From NCBI GenBank assembly GCA_034336665.1, contig CM067568.1:44682770-44746769 (forward strand): 64,000 nt of DNA, read 5' to 3'. Source of the stretch: Luscinia megarhynchos (lineage: Eukaryota; Chordata; Aves; Passeriformes; Turdidae). How positions within the stretch are numbered: the first letter of the stretch is position 1; every line of letters begins with the position of its first letter. Positions 24,252 to 35,316 of this stretch are shown here, piece by piece. The translations under genes and the position numbers were made by a program. Below the pieces are notes generated by a model. It worked only from the letters and a program-made list of their open reading frames with translations, did not search any database and was not told the origin of the DNA.

Positions 24252-26359
24252 CTAAAAAAGGGAGATGATCAGGGTCGAGACATTGGAGTGACTGCTCATA
24301 ACCAAGCTGTCTTATTAGATTGCTAGCTCCAATTTTGGACCCAGATGTTGTAGCATATAAAAACTGACATAAATTTATGGTAGAAAAGTTGCCTTTGGGC
24401 TCTCTAGTGTCCATCATGAACAGTGCACACAGCCATTTAATGTTTCCTCTGGGCATCCAGCATAAACACTGCTTTTATGTAACATACATACACACATGCA
24501 CATATGCACAGGAGGATTTGGGAATAGTTTCCCTGAATTTTGAGTGGAAAAATTAATCTACCTGAATGCCATGTTGAATTTTATTGTGCTCATATCACCA
24601 CATATCTGGCACAGCTGTGGCTCTCTCTGGGAGACTGACAGCCTGTGCCTCCCACAACAGCTACATGGAAAAGTCCTTCTGTTTGTAATGCTGCCTTCTG
24701 CAGTCCTCTCCCTCCCCTAAGAGTCTTTAGATCATATAATCTATGCCATTGTTTCAGTTGCTCCTTTTTCATCCAGTGGAAAAATTATTATGAAGATCAA
24801 CTTTGCCTTCACCTGACCACAGCCTCCTTCATATAGTGAAGATAAAGATTTAGACAAGCTGCTCACCTCAAAAAACATCTAGGAAAGTATTCACAGTATT
24901 TTAAAAACTCCCTCCCCAACACTGTAGCAGCAATTGCCACAAAAAAATCCCAAACTATAAGCCGAGTAAACAAATGCAACATCACTGAGAAACAGAAGAA
25001 AGCAATAGTAATGCTTTCTATTCTGTAACCACTTCAAAATTCAAAACAAATCAACTAAAATCACTTTCCTAATTATCTTTTTATCCTTTTTCCTAGGCCT
25101 TTTCCATAAGGTACCTAGTGGAAATTAAAGCAGTAGTTTTATATAGATAAATCCATAGCACTGAAAAGAGTCTGATCTCTTTTTCCCTAGATGCTCAAAG
25201 ACTGCACCAGTCTATATGGTGTTTGAAAACCATGTGGGAAGGAGATCATTCTCTCCTAAATTCAATAGGCTTTTAGAATCACATTTATTCACTTCTATAG
25301 AGTTTTTCCATATGGGATTTCAGAGCCTTTTATACAAGAAGGTGCCCCCTTTTCTCCTCTTCTCTCCTTCTTTTGTGCTTGCTCTTTCATCAGCACAAAG
25401 CTGAAGTGAACAATAGTACACACTCAGCTTTACATCCTGCAACATCCAGGGCTCTGAAGAACAAAGAAACAAATCCCGACCGAGGGACTAAAGATAGCAA
25501 ATTCAGTGATGGGTAACTTTAGCTACAGAGGAAAGTTCACCTGCTGGTGGAAGCAGGTTCATTTTAGGAGCCAAAGGAGACGAGTACTGGAAGCTGGTTC
25601 TGATGTGGGCTGGCTATAAAGTCCCAACTGAGTCACTCTGCCTCTCCAAGCTGCATTTTCTACAGCTGCAAAATGGGGTTTTGGCCCAGAAACCTGGGTA
25701 GTGGTTTTATAAGGCATTATAAAGGACTGCAAGGAATATAAATAAATAACTATTTTTTCATGTGGGAGGGCAGGAGCAAAGACAGAAGGGAGAAAAGCAA
25801 ACACACTGAGTGGGAGTGTGGGGACAGCAGTTGGGACAATTTATTAATTTGGTTTCCATCTCATTGTCATCAACAACCTACAGCTGAGTGAGTTGCTGGT
25901 TGATCACTCTCTGCCTGCTGGGTGTTTCCCTGCACTAGGTCCTTGGTGCTGCCCCTTGCTGCCCTGCCTGCACCCGGCATCTCCAGCCTGTCAGCTTGCT
26001 GCCACCTCAGCTGCTGAGCCCAGCCAGCTCCCCTGCTTTGGTCCATGGGGACAGACGGGGTGACTGTGACTCTGCACCCTTGTGTTGCTGCATCATCCTG
26101 CTTTCCCTTGGTCTGGAGACTGGGCTGGGGAAGCACATGTCCTACCGCAACTGACTTGGTACAGAAAGAGAAAGAAAACTGTTTTTCTCTCCCTAGCTCA
26201 GATGTCCCTCAGAGACATCAGTGAGAAGGAGATGCCCATGGGACCTGCAGAGCAGGGAGGGGGAGTGGGGCAGGTCAAAGCCCCAGTGATGCTGTGTGTG
26301 TAGGGATGACAAGATCCTGCATTTGTCCCCTTCTCACTGGATCTCTGGTAAATCATGTC
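24252..26359. other. Unique non-coding DNA
   Basis: No gene or repeat is recognised. A run of TACATACACACATGCACATATGCAC at 24486-24510 is a degenerate CA/TA microsatellite. The part from 25820 to 26300 is GC-richer with short frames on both strands and no recognisable product. Confidence 0.5.
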
Positions 26360-26450
26360 CTTGCCTGCTGCTATAATCACTGATTACATGCCGTTTGCCC
26401 GTTGCATTAAAGCTGCTTTTCTAATTAATATCATTTTAAAGGGCGGGCTT
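26360..26450. promoter_or_regulatory. Candidate upstream regulatory block
   Basis: The block contains ATAATCACTGATTACATG, GCCGTTTGCCCGTTGC and TCTAATTAATATCATTTTAAA, followed by GGGCGGGCTTGG, an Sp1-type GC box at about 26441. The mix of homeodomain-type words, retained CpG and a GC box 300-400 bp before the CpG cluster at 26.8 kb suggests a control region. This is inference from motif content. Confidence 0.28.
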
Positions 26451-26710
26451 GGCACGGAGGAGACAAGCTGTTTTGAACTCCAGTAAACACATTTGGTCTG
26501 TGATCATCCTAAGCACTCCTGCAGCCTTTCTAGGGTGAGCAGGCAGAAAGCACGAGCTAATGAACTGTGCTTTAACCACCTGATGCTGGCCAGAGCTTTG
26601 ATCTCTCAGGTCTAAGGCTGGCTGGAGGAGGGGAGGCAGAGTGCTCTGCCACACTCCCCAGTACCACCAAACTGCTAATCAGCCTGCTCTGCAGTCTGCT
26701 GCAGAGTTTG

Positions 26711-26890
26711 CTTTATTAAAGCTCCCTGCTGCCTGCACACGTTCACTGGCACAGACACCGAGAGACGAGCAAACCCTTCCCCAAGTGCAGAGCACTGGCT
26801 GCTGCATTGCAGGCTTTGCTGGCACACAATGACGGGTAGGTAATCGCAGGTGGAGCCTCGGGTCCTCCCTCGGCCCGCCCGCATCTGCAA
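26711..26890 (+). promoter_or_regulatory. Candidate TATA-like promoter and short first exon with CpG cluster
   Basis: A TATA-like TTTATTAAA lies at about 26712-26720. About 110 bp further is CACACAATGACGG followed by GTAGGT, that is, a start codon at 26829, one more codon, one base, and a plausible splice donor with GT at 26836-26837. Immediately after it, 26832-26880 holds a cluster of about seven CpGs (ACGGG, ATCGC, CTCGGG, CTCGGC, CCCGCCCGC), by far the densest small CpG cluster I noticed here. An alternative first exon of a neighbouring large gene would look like this. No downstream exon can be identified, so the call is speculative. Confidence 0.22.
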
Positions 26891-27352
26891 TCTCCTGCAT
26901 TTCTCTAAGGGGGTGCAAGGAGAGCTGGCAGCAAAACATGCTTTTTAGGGCTCTCTCTCCAATTCCTGAATATCTGGATAGATCTGTTGCTTGTACTAAT
27001 CTCAAATGTAGTCTATACTGCTTAATGTGGTTTTTGTTCACAGTTACTCCAAAAACTTAAAATTAATTTCCTTTGAGGTACTTGAAAGGGTAAGCATAAT
27101 TTTATTTATTATTGTTATAAACTAACCTTGCCTCTGCCTAGGGGCCCTCTCTAAGGCTGAAGATGCTGTTGAAGTATCCAAATTAAATTCAGCCTCCTTT
27201 CAAGAACCTGGCAGCCTGAGTATTAGAGACTTTTTAGTTTTCCTATAGATTGCCTCATATAGAAGGTTGAGCAGGACTAAGTCACTTTTGGAGGAAATTG
27301 TAGGTGATTAATTCAGTTCATTTCCTTTCTCCCCCCCTATTCTATCCTTCAA
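26891..27352. other. Unique AT-rich non-coding DNA
   Basis: No gene or repeat is recognised. The sequence becomes AT-rich after the CpG cluster and ends in a pyrimidine-rich stretch with a C7 run at 27331-27337. Confidence 0.5.
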
Positions 27353-27365
27353 CCCCCCCCCCCCC
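27353..27365 (+). repeat. C13 homopolymer
   Basis: Thirteen consecutive C residues follow CTTCAA and precede GCTTAACG. A long C run of this kind is polymorphic and error-prone in sequencing, so its exact length may be an assembly estimate. Confidence 0.9.
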
Positions 27366-27389
27366 GCTTAACGCTTTTTCCTTTTCTTT

Positions 27390-27680
27390 ATTCCGTTTGT
27401 GACAGCACAGAAATATTTTATTATTTCTTGATGTTTCATACCAACTAGCTGCTCTGTTTTGTAACATCTGTAACCACATTGGATTTGTTGTTTTAAACAG
27501 ACAATTTTTTTTCTGGAAGAAAGCTGGTATTTGCTAAAGAATTGTTAGGCATTGCATTTCTAATCTGTAAATATGCATGTGGAAATTTGATTATAATAAT
27601 TTCGTTCTTTGTGACCAGCTGATTCAGGATTTCTTATTCCCCTTGTATTTCTCAGGTATGTATATCAGCTGCTATTTTTT
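27390..27680. promoter_or_regulatory. Candidate conserved non-coding element
   Basis: This block of about 290 bp has no repeats and no frames. It is rich in factor-like words: TTTGTGACAGCACAG, TAACCACATTGGATTTG, TTAAACAGACAATT, TAAATATGCATG, TTGATTATAATAATTTCG and TGTGACCAGCTGATTCAGG (with an E-box CAGCTG). The even, non-repetitive AT-rich texture resembles vertebrate conserved elements near developmental genes. Conservation is inferred, not shown. Confidence 0.28.
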
Positions 27681-30600
27681 TTTTTAAACAACCATCAGAT
27701 TTCTTCTTATATGTTTCCTGGTGATACAGTACTGCAGTCTCTGCCTTACTCAGCTTATGTCTAATTGCAGAGCAAAAATAATTCAAGTATAAGTTTAGAT
27801 TTGGAGTTAGCCATCTATTATACTCAGCCTTGTTAGAAGATGTTATCTGAACAGCAGTCTAATAAGAAGTTAATCTTCAGGCCTATGTGACGGTGAGTTT
27901 GCATCAGTCTGAATCAAGAACCTGTAGCTAGGTAGAGTTTAGGGAAAAGGGAATTTTCTTTCCACTGAAAAGCCAGGATATATCAGTGTAAGTGTGACAT
28001 CTGCTGCAGCACTGCTTGCTGAGTGACAGTCCTCTGGGACGAGCTGGCCAGAAGGACTGGATATTGTGAGAATTAAAGCTCGGTGTTTGTATGGCAGCTC
28101 AACTGCTGAGTGCACACGTTCTGAAGGAAAAATGTGATTTACATAGAAAGATCCACTGAGCCTGGAGCTCTGGAGATGTTGAAAAAAATCTCTTGACTCC
28201 CACAGGAACTGGTGGGAGCCCTGGCTTCCAGGTGCTTCCAAAAGCAAAGTCTCATTATCAAGATGAAGGTTATGACAGAAGAACCCAGATATGATTTCAT
28301 TATTATTTTAATCTTCCACAGCAGAATTTTCACACCAATAAAACAAGGATGATATTTGACTACCTTTTAAGGAGTGGTAGGAGTTAATATAATCTTCTTG
28401 CAAGGAAGACATTGGTAAGTGACATAGTTGTTATGCTGTTAGTGGCCATTTTTGAGCAATTTTTCCTCATTGTTCAGATCCTACTTTAATTTGCTCCTTC
28501 CAGTGACCCTTTCAGTGTTAATCCACCACACAGAAGCGTTGCAGTTTTAATTAAAAAGGAAATCTCTATCTCACTAAGCTTAGTCTGCCATCTGATCATG
28601 CAGTATGGTTTACAGACAGTATTATCTGTCTAATTTACATCATAAAACCATGACTTAAGCAAGGCAGAACACACTGGCAACCCTCAGCAAAAGCAGCCAT
28701 GTTTTAAGCAAAATTCAACTGTAAGAATGGGAATGTGTGTCTCACATGGTGCTGCTCACAAGGAGGGTTACAGGGGCACAGGAACTCAGAGGGATACCTC
28801 CTTAAAATAAAATCTGTAGACTGAATTTGGAGCAGCTCCTGAAAATGCACGCTCCATCTTGACAACAGGAATTTGAAGCAGGATTTACTGGATTAATTTT
28901 TTTGGCTTCTGGTATAATGAAGGCTAGTGGTGCCTACTGACCTTTAAAACCTGTGATCTTAAATGCAGGCAGTTGTTATGTCCCTGTCACTTGCAACTTC
29001 ATTAATCAAACTGTGTGGTGAGCTGCAAAGCTATGAAGTGTCCTGAGGGCCTGCAGGCAAATGTTCACACTGGGCTGGGCAGTATCCCCAAATCCCATTC
29101 CAGCAGGTGATGGGATCAGCAGCAGTCCATGACTGGGCAAAAATCTCCTCTTAGTTGTTCTCACATTTGGATGGAGGTAAAACAGCTGTCCCAGAGCAGT
29201 AAAACCAGCCTCACTTCTCAGCCCCAACTGCACTGGCACATCAAGGTAGCAAACATAATCTGGGAGTCACTGAGGGAAAATAGAGCCATGTAAAACTATT
29301 TTTTTACACTATTGTCAGATTTTTAAAACATTGTGTGAGGAAAGCGGTGGGGGAAGGGAGAGAGAAACCAGATCTTGTATTTCTTATTAGCAGAGGAAGA
29401 TCTGTGTTACTCTGTAAGCTCTTTACCTCAGAGGAAGGTGAGCCCCACCTGGCAGAAATTAAATGTTAATGTATCAAATTATGTCCAAAAGCACATAAAG
29501 CTCAAGGGACAGCTTATGATACCCTTTGAAAACAAGATCTAATTTAATTCATTTGCATATCCTGATACCCAATACTGCTAATTGGCATTGGTGGGTTAAG
29601 GCAGTGCTACCATTAGGCTCCCTTGAGCTTATTGGAAAACTGTAGTCAACAAACTGCAAGCACTGAATTGAAGTGTTTGGTCAGGGAAAGCCAGATCAAA
29701 CTACATTGTCTTAATTGTGACCCATTTTGGGATGCAGAAGGGTGGCAGCAACCCTTGGTGGAAAGAAACAGTAAATTGATTTTGCTGAGAACCTCATCAA
29801 TCACTGGTCACAGTGACCCATGGATCATTAATCTCATTAAAAACTTCAGCCTCATGGTAAAAGTAATAGCAGACACACTACAAGCGTGCAAATTAGATAT
29901 GCTTTCACAAATGGGAACAGGTCTGGCTGGTGTCTCTGAGGAGAACTCCATTTCTAAATTGGGCAAACTTTTCACTGACTCCAGCTGAACTTCAGCCATT
30001 TGCTATGTGTCACCTTTAAGACCTGTGAAAGCTGCATGGAAGGTATGTGGTCTGTTAGTGAGTCATGTTTATGTGCTCAGTGCTGGGAAAGAAGACCTGA
30101 GCAGTGGGCATGGAACATCCTCTCTTAATGCTGTGATCTTCTTGACAACTAATCTCTCTGCTGCCTGAGCTCTTTAGGTAACATGACTCAAAAAGTCTGG
30201 GAAACTGTCCTGGGTCTGGCCCAGATCAGCAGGAGGGTATGGCCAAGACACTGTGTTATTTGATACCATCTTTTGCCAGGGGCTGGGGAAAAGGACTCCC
30301 TGAGAAGGGACTTCTGAGAAGAAGAGGTGTGGCTTCCAGCTGGGAAAAAGTGTGGCACATGGGGAAGTTGGGGTGGGCTGCCACTGGCTGTGGCCATGTC
30401 AGGTTTGGGCTCAGTGAGCATTTTGAATGTAAATCACCCTCCTTTTTTTTTTTGCACACTTTTAAAATTATTCTGTTACCATTCATTTTCTTATCTCATT
30501 GCTATTTCCACTAAATTGTTCTTATTTCAACCCATGATTTTTCAATTTTTCACATAATTCTCAACTTCATCCCTGGAGCAGGAAGTGGGAGGGAAAATGG

Positions 30601-33600
30601 GGAAGCAAGTGATTGGCATCTCATTTGGGTGAGTCTCGAGAGGGGCAACACATCGACAGTGCACAGGCAACACTGAATTTCGGTGTCTGTGAATCCAAGG
30701 AGTTTGCATTTTCTTGGAGGATGATATATGTCAAAGAGGATAGTCAGTTGGTCATGTTAGTCCTTTCAAATACAGCAGAGCCCTCTGTATCACCCAGATG
30801 CAGCTTTTGCTGTTGTCTGTAGAGTTGAAGACCATGTGTGCAGTTGCCAGAGCTGCTGATATGCACAGCACAGCTGCAAAATTTGTACTTGTTCCTCTCA
30901 GACCTCATGAACACAATCCACGACTGAGCACATCTGTGCAGTCCATCTATAGTTACATGGTGCTTGGCCCTGGTCTCCATGTCATCTGCATTGTCCAGCT
31001 GAAGTAAGCTAAATAACTGCCTCTGTTTAGAAAGTTAAGTGCATTTGAGAGGGTTGTTCTCAGGCATTTGCACACCAGGGACACTACCTACACAGACCAA
31101 GGTGTGTTCACTCCCTCGTCCCAAAAATGCTCTCCAGTGCCCCTAGACTTATGCACACAAATCTCAGCTCCCAGGTGGTCCAAGAACCTGGGGAGCTCTA
31201 TATCAACCCTTTTATTATTTGACTGCTTGGGGTTTTTAGTGAACTTTGTGAATAAAAAAATCTAAAAGCTTTTTGGGTGCAAAAAGTATTTCAAGGCTGC
31301 CATATTCAGCACTTGCAGGACCTCCACACATCACATAACTGAGGCTAGCTCATGCTGTGGGTTTGGCCTGTGGCAGTAAGTACTTTGACTTCAAATTCAT
31401 CAAAACAAAGGCTGTGCATGTAGAGAGCTGTGATGCCAGTCACTATGCTGGAGCAGCTTGGCAGACATGCCTCCATCTGTCATGGACTACACCAGCCTGG
31501 GACTGATGTGCCACAACAGCAAGCTCCATGTTGCACTGTCACCAGGACTTGAGCATCTTGCTGGGTCTGGGACCTTAACAAGCCTTGCAACAGATGAGAC
31601 TCTGAGGTCACCCCTTCCATCTTCCCTGCCATGCTCAGGACAAGGGGAGGGGCCCTAGGCATGGAGCTGTGCTTCTGAATTGCCTGTGGCTCTGGTAGGT
31701 GTCTTGTTTGAGTTATACTTACCGAAGAGATGAGAGCAGTAGGAGTATTTAGGTACAGCTGTGCTTAGGAAAGATGCTCTGTGTGATTCAGCTATTCTCC
31801 AGCAGACATGGGCAGCTCAGGGGTCAGGACAAGACACTCACCTCACCCTGTGCTTTCGGTACTAATAACATGTATATACACACACAAGCAGTGTTATAAA
31901 TGAGTCCTTATCTATCACAAGCAGCCTTTTCCAACAGCAGCCTCCTGCCCTTGTTTGCCAACAGTGACATCCAGGCCCTGCAAGCTTCCTTATAACAACT
32001 TGCTATGTCACAGCTTGGCTGACAGTTAAGAGCCAGGAATGTAATTGGGGCAACAAACACCATCTGGTCTAGACTGGCTCTAACAGGCATCTGTGTGTAG
32101 CCATCCATAGCCCTAGTTTGAGCTGGCTTTGTCAACACCCCAGTGCATGAGGTTTTCTGTGGACTGACATCATGTGTTGAGGAAGCAAAGGCAACAGACA
32201 TGGTCAGAGCAGAAGCAAGCAGTATGTTTTTGTAGCAGCCCCTGCACTTCTTTATTTGTCTTTGTCAGTTTATGTGTAGGATGCTGGTGTGGTCATCTGC
32301 CATGCCTGGGGCAAGTGCATTCTGACATCAGTGTTGGGAGAGTGAGGAGATGCTCACCTCCAGCTGCAGACAGCAGTGGAGGCTGGTAAGATGCCAGGTT
32401 TGTTCCCAGAGCCCTACAGTGTGCTCATGGTTTGTATGCTCCTGAGGGACACAGGCCATGCTGTACAGGCTGCCAGGGAACCAGGGCCTGCTCCAGGTGT
32501 GAGCTGCAAAGACAGTGTAAACAGGGCTTTTGTCTCCTTCGTGGCAGCATCACAGGACGTACTGGTGTGTTTGAACACAGCACAAACCCAAGGCTCAGTG
32601 CAGGGGAGCACACCATGCTTCTCAGACTGCTCAGTTAAATGTGCAATGCTGATGTTAATATTAACCTATATACTGAATGGTTCGGAAAGTACTTGTTTGT
32701 GCTGAGCTCTCCCACCTGAAACATTTCAACTGCAGAGTTCTCAGTACAGAATTCATTATTCTGAGACTTGCTTTCCCAGTTAGCTGAAAAGAGCCTGATT
32801 GTTTTCACCCTTTCAATCATATTTTAGCTCCTGTAATAGCTTTACCTGAGATAGATTGATGAGCAGAAATTTCTTTTAAAATGGTAGGATTATGGACAGA
32901 TTACACATTCTCTGTGAATGAAACTTCTCATGTAATTGGGTGTGAATTGAGAGCCTTTTTAAACTTCATTAGTAATGCTGCTGGTTGTCCCTTCTGACTG
33001 ATACAATACATGTCTGTCATACAAGAGTATATCACTGAGCTGTGTACTTTATTATATGTGAATATATAAACATGAACTTAGACCAAACTGAACCTCCTGA
33101 GCTCTACTTAACACCTCAGCATGAACCCAGGGTCTATGTCACGTAATTTTGACAGTTCCAGCTTACCCTCTCAATGCCTTCCTGATTGAAGAGCAGATAA
33201 TATGATCCCAAACTATTGCCAGCAACTTGGACAGAAGCTGCATAGCTCACAGGTACAGCATGACTGAGCCTGTGGTCAGACTGGTCAGTACTGTTGGCTT
33301 CATTTATAGCTTGCAGAATATCTGCCCTGCTTTCACAGATAATATACCATTAAAGAGCTTAGGAAAATATACTTTGTGAGAATAGATGGAGAAATTTTAG
33401 GTTATTTTGTTCAGAGAAAAGTTGACTGAGGAAGAAAGAACTGTTTTCAAATATATAAAAGGCACTGCAGAGAGGGTGGGATAACCTGTTTGTTTCATAT
33501 GCTGTGAACAAAACAAGAACCAAGGTTCTTGAATTGCAGTAAGGTAGAAAGAAGCAAAAACTTCTTGTCAAAAAAGAGGTAAGGGGTAGAAACCACTTAT

Positions 33601-34119
33601 GCAGAGGGCATAGAGCTTCCACCATTTCCCCAAATCCCTGTTGAGTGTGCCATTGGCAAGGGCAGGACATAGACCAGAATAAGCAGGCTGAGACAGGCAG
33701 GATCAGGAAGGGGAAGAGACTCAGCACCCCAGAGAAGATATTGGGTCACCACAAGCAAAAGCAGAGAGGCTCGCTCCCTCCAGCCCATCCCCTAATTGGG
33801 TTGCATAAATATCTGCCACAGGTAAAACTCCAAATTTATTTTCAAAGCACAATCCTTAAATTGCAGAGCTGGGAGCAGAGGGCAGCTAATGTAGTTCTTT
33901 GTTATCCCACTAGACTATAAGTACGCCCATTCTCCTGACAGGTGAAATTAAGCCAGGCCGAAAAAGACTTTTCACCTCAGAATGATCTAACACAGAGTGT
34001 TAGCAGCAGCAGCCCCAAGTCCTAGGGGACCAGAGGAGACCTTAATTGGGAGGTGTGGCTTTTTCTGGGGAGAAGTGATTTGACAGTCTAGAAAAGTATT
34101 CTAAGTGTCCTCCCATGGA
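27681..34119. other. Unique non-coding DNA, octamer-like site near 29.5 kb
   Basis: No exon, RNA gene or repeat family is recognised in about 6.4 kb. A perfect octamer ATTTGCAT (POU-factor type) lies at 29551-29558 in an AT-rich stretch. A 121-codon plus-strand frame at 29623-29988 and a 124-base-scale cluster of short frames around 30188-30557 show no recognisable protein features. A short CA/TA run (TATATACACACACAA) occurs at about 31872. Confidence 0.5.
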
Positions 34120-34400
34120 TGCTATCATGAGCAATAAATGATCTTTGTGCCCCTGGGTTTGTAAGCGGGTCATATTTTTACGATGTCAAGCATGCCGCTG
34201 CCTTTTTTGCAATAAAGCTCACCTAATCAAAACAAGTCAGAGCTTATCTAATCCCCTAGCCAGAGATATTTCTGTGGTGGCTACAGAGCCAGGTTTCCTA
34301 GCAACCTAAAAGGCATTAGACAGGGCTTTGTCGACATTTATCTGTTACACACAAAACCCCCCGTTTGAATAATGTTATGGGTGTAACATCAACTGACAAA
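34120..34400. promoter_or_regulatory. Candidate conserved non-coding element with X-box-like site
   Basis: The block keeps isolated CpGs (AAGCGGGTC, TTACGATG, TGCCGCTG, TGTCGACA) in otherwise CpG-poor DNA. It contains GTTTCC-T-AGCAAC at 34293-34305, which fits the RFX X-box pattern of two inverted half-sites with a one-base spacer. It also has AATAAATGATC, TTGCAATAAAGC and CTTATCTAATC (GATA type). It has no frame or repeat. A regulatory role is inferred. Confidence 0.32.
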
Positions 34401-34804
34401 AGCCAGGAAATTCAGAGCTGGGGCTGATTTTCTATCCTTGCCTCTCATCAGGCTGAAAAACAAAAGGCACAGTCATGTGAGTGATGAGCAGAGCAAACCA
34501 ACCTTTATATTTCCTGGCTTTCTCCCAAACGAGATGCCATTCAAATGAGGTGCTTGGTATTAATTTCCTCTGTTTAAGACAGGTTTAATGCTCACATTAG
34601 GGAGCATATTGGCGGTGCTGTCAGTTTCTCCATGGGCTACCTTCTTTCCTTGGAGGGGCCAACTGGAGTGATGAGGAAAGAGATATCCCAGCTCCTCTTT
34701 AACCTTTAGTTTCTCCATAGTGAAACCAGGTTTCAGATCCGTGGCTTCACAGGTTGTAATGGCTTTGAAATCAAAACCAGTGAGACTCCAAGTCAAAAGT
34801 ACAA

Positions 34805-34810
34805 TTTAAT
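34805..34810 (-). terminator. ATTAAA polyadenylation signal of the solo LTR
   Basis: Read on the minus strand, ATTAAA is the common variant of the poly(A) hexamer. It follows a T-rich stretch and precedes TTGTACTTTTGACTTGG, the GT-rich downstream part. Its place about 50 bp from the CA end fits the R/U5 boundary of an LTR. Confidence 0.6.
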
Positions 34811-35015
34811 AGCAAAAAAGGAAAAAATAAAATACATGCAGTAATACAAAATAAAAAACTACTGACAGAGTCAGAGCACAACCTGACATGCTGCTAGTTA
34901 GCATGGTCGTAGCAGTCCAGATGCAGTGGTCTTGTTGTAGTGATCTGTAGAAAGGTCTGGTAGCTCTTGTCCTCTGGAAACCAGAGGGTAAGGGCTGCTT
35001 TGGCGTTCCAAATCT

Positions 35016-35025
35016 CAGTTTTTAT
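35016..35025 (-). promoter_or_regulatory. TATA-like box of the solo LTR
   Basis: On the minus strand AGATAAAAAC is placed about 290 bp into the LTR and about 205 bp before the poly(A) signal, the usual U3/R position. It departs from perfect TATAAA at one base, so the promoter may be weak. Confidence 0.5.
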
Positions 35026-35115
35026 CTAGGTAGGAAATGTTTGGCTTCTCCCCCTACGTGGAGCATCTCACAATGGGATGATGTAATTTTATCAGTCATG
35101 CAGTGGGAGATCAAT

Positions 35116-35265
35116 GGCCCATTAGGAGAAGATATCTTCCTGGAGGAAGGGTGGGTCTTGGGAAAGATAAAAAACATTGCCCCATCTGGCTTTAACAGAT
35201 GGCCCATTAGCAGAGGATATCTCCCACAGAGATAAGAATCACTGCCCCACCTAGTTTCAGCAGAT
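35116..35265. repeat. Imperfect tandem duplication (85 and 65 bp) inside the LTR U3
   Basis: GGCCCATTAGGAGAAGATAT at 35116 is repeated as GGCCCATTAGCAGAGGATAT at 35201. The ends also match: TGCCCCATCTGGCTTTAACA (35178-35197) with TGCCCCACCTAGTTTCAGCA (35243-35262). The two units abut exactly and the second lacks about 20 bp from its middle. Duplicated segments in U3 are often enhancer repeats in retroviral LTRs. Confidence 0.8.
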
Positions 35266-35316
35266 GGTGATAGAATACACGCTTTTGGGCACATCTTTAC
35301 ATCATAACCTAGGACA

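Larger units (their letters stand above)
34755..35316 (-). mobile_element. Solo LTR of an endogenous retrovirus (songbird ERVL-like)
   Basis: On the minus strand the element starts TGTCCTAGG and ends GCCATTACA, giving TG...CA ends and a length of 562 bp. The flanking bases are CAGGT on the left and CAGGG on the right, a 5-bp target-site duplication with one change. Minus-strand signals are in LTR order: a TATA-like AGATAAAAAC at about 35016-35025, then the R/U5 part with CTGACTCTGTCAGTAG, and an ATTAAA poly(A) signal at 34805-34810. The part before U5 closely resembles bird LTRs I remember. No gag, pol or env sequence lies on either side, so recombination between two LTRs has removed the provirus. 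The 77-codon minus-strand frame at 34560-34796 merely runs across the left LTR edge and is not a viral gene. Confidence 0.85.

Noticed and set aside
29623..29988. 121-codon plus-strand frame as a conserved exon
   Set aside because: No known protein similarity is recognised and no convincing acceptor and donor pair borders it; it ends in its own stop.
34560..34796. 77-codon minus-strand frame next to the solo LTR as a retroviral gene start
   Set aside because: It begins inside the LTR U5 and runs into flanking host DNA beyond the target-site duplication; no viral protein motif is present.
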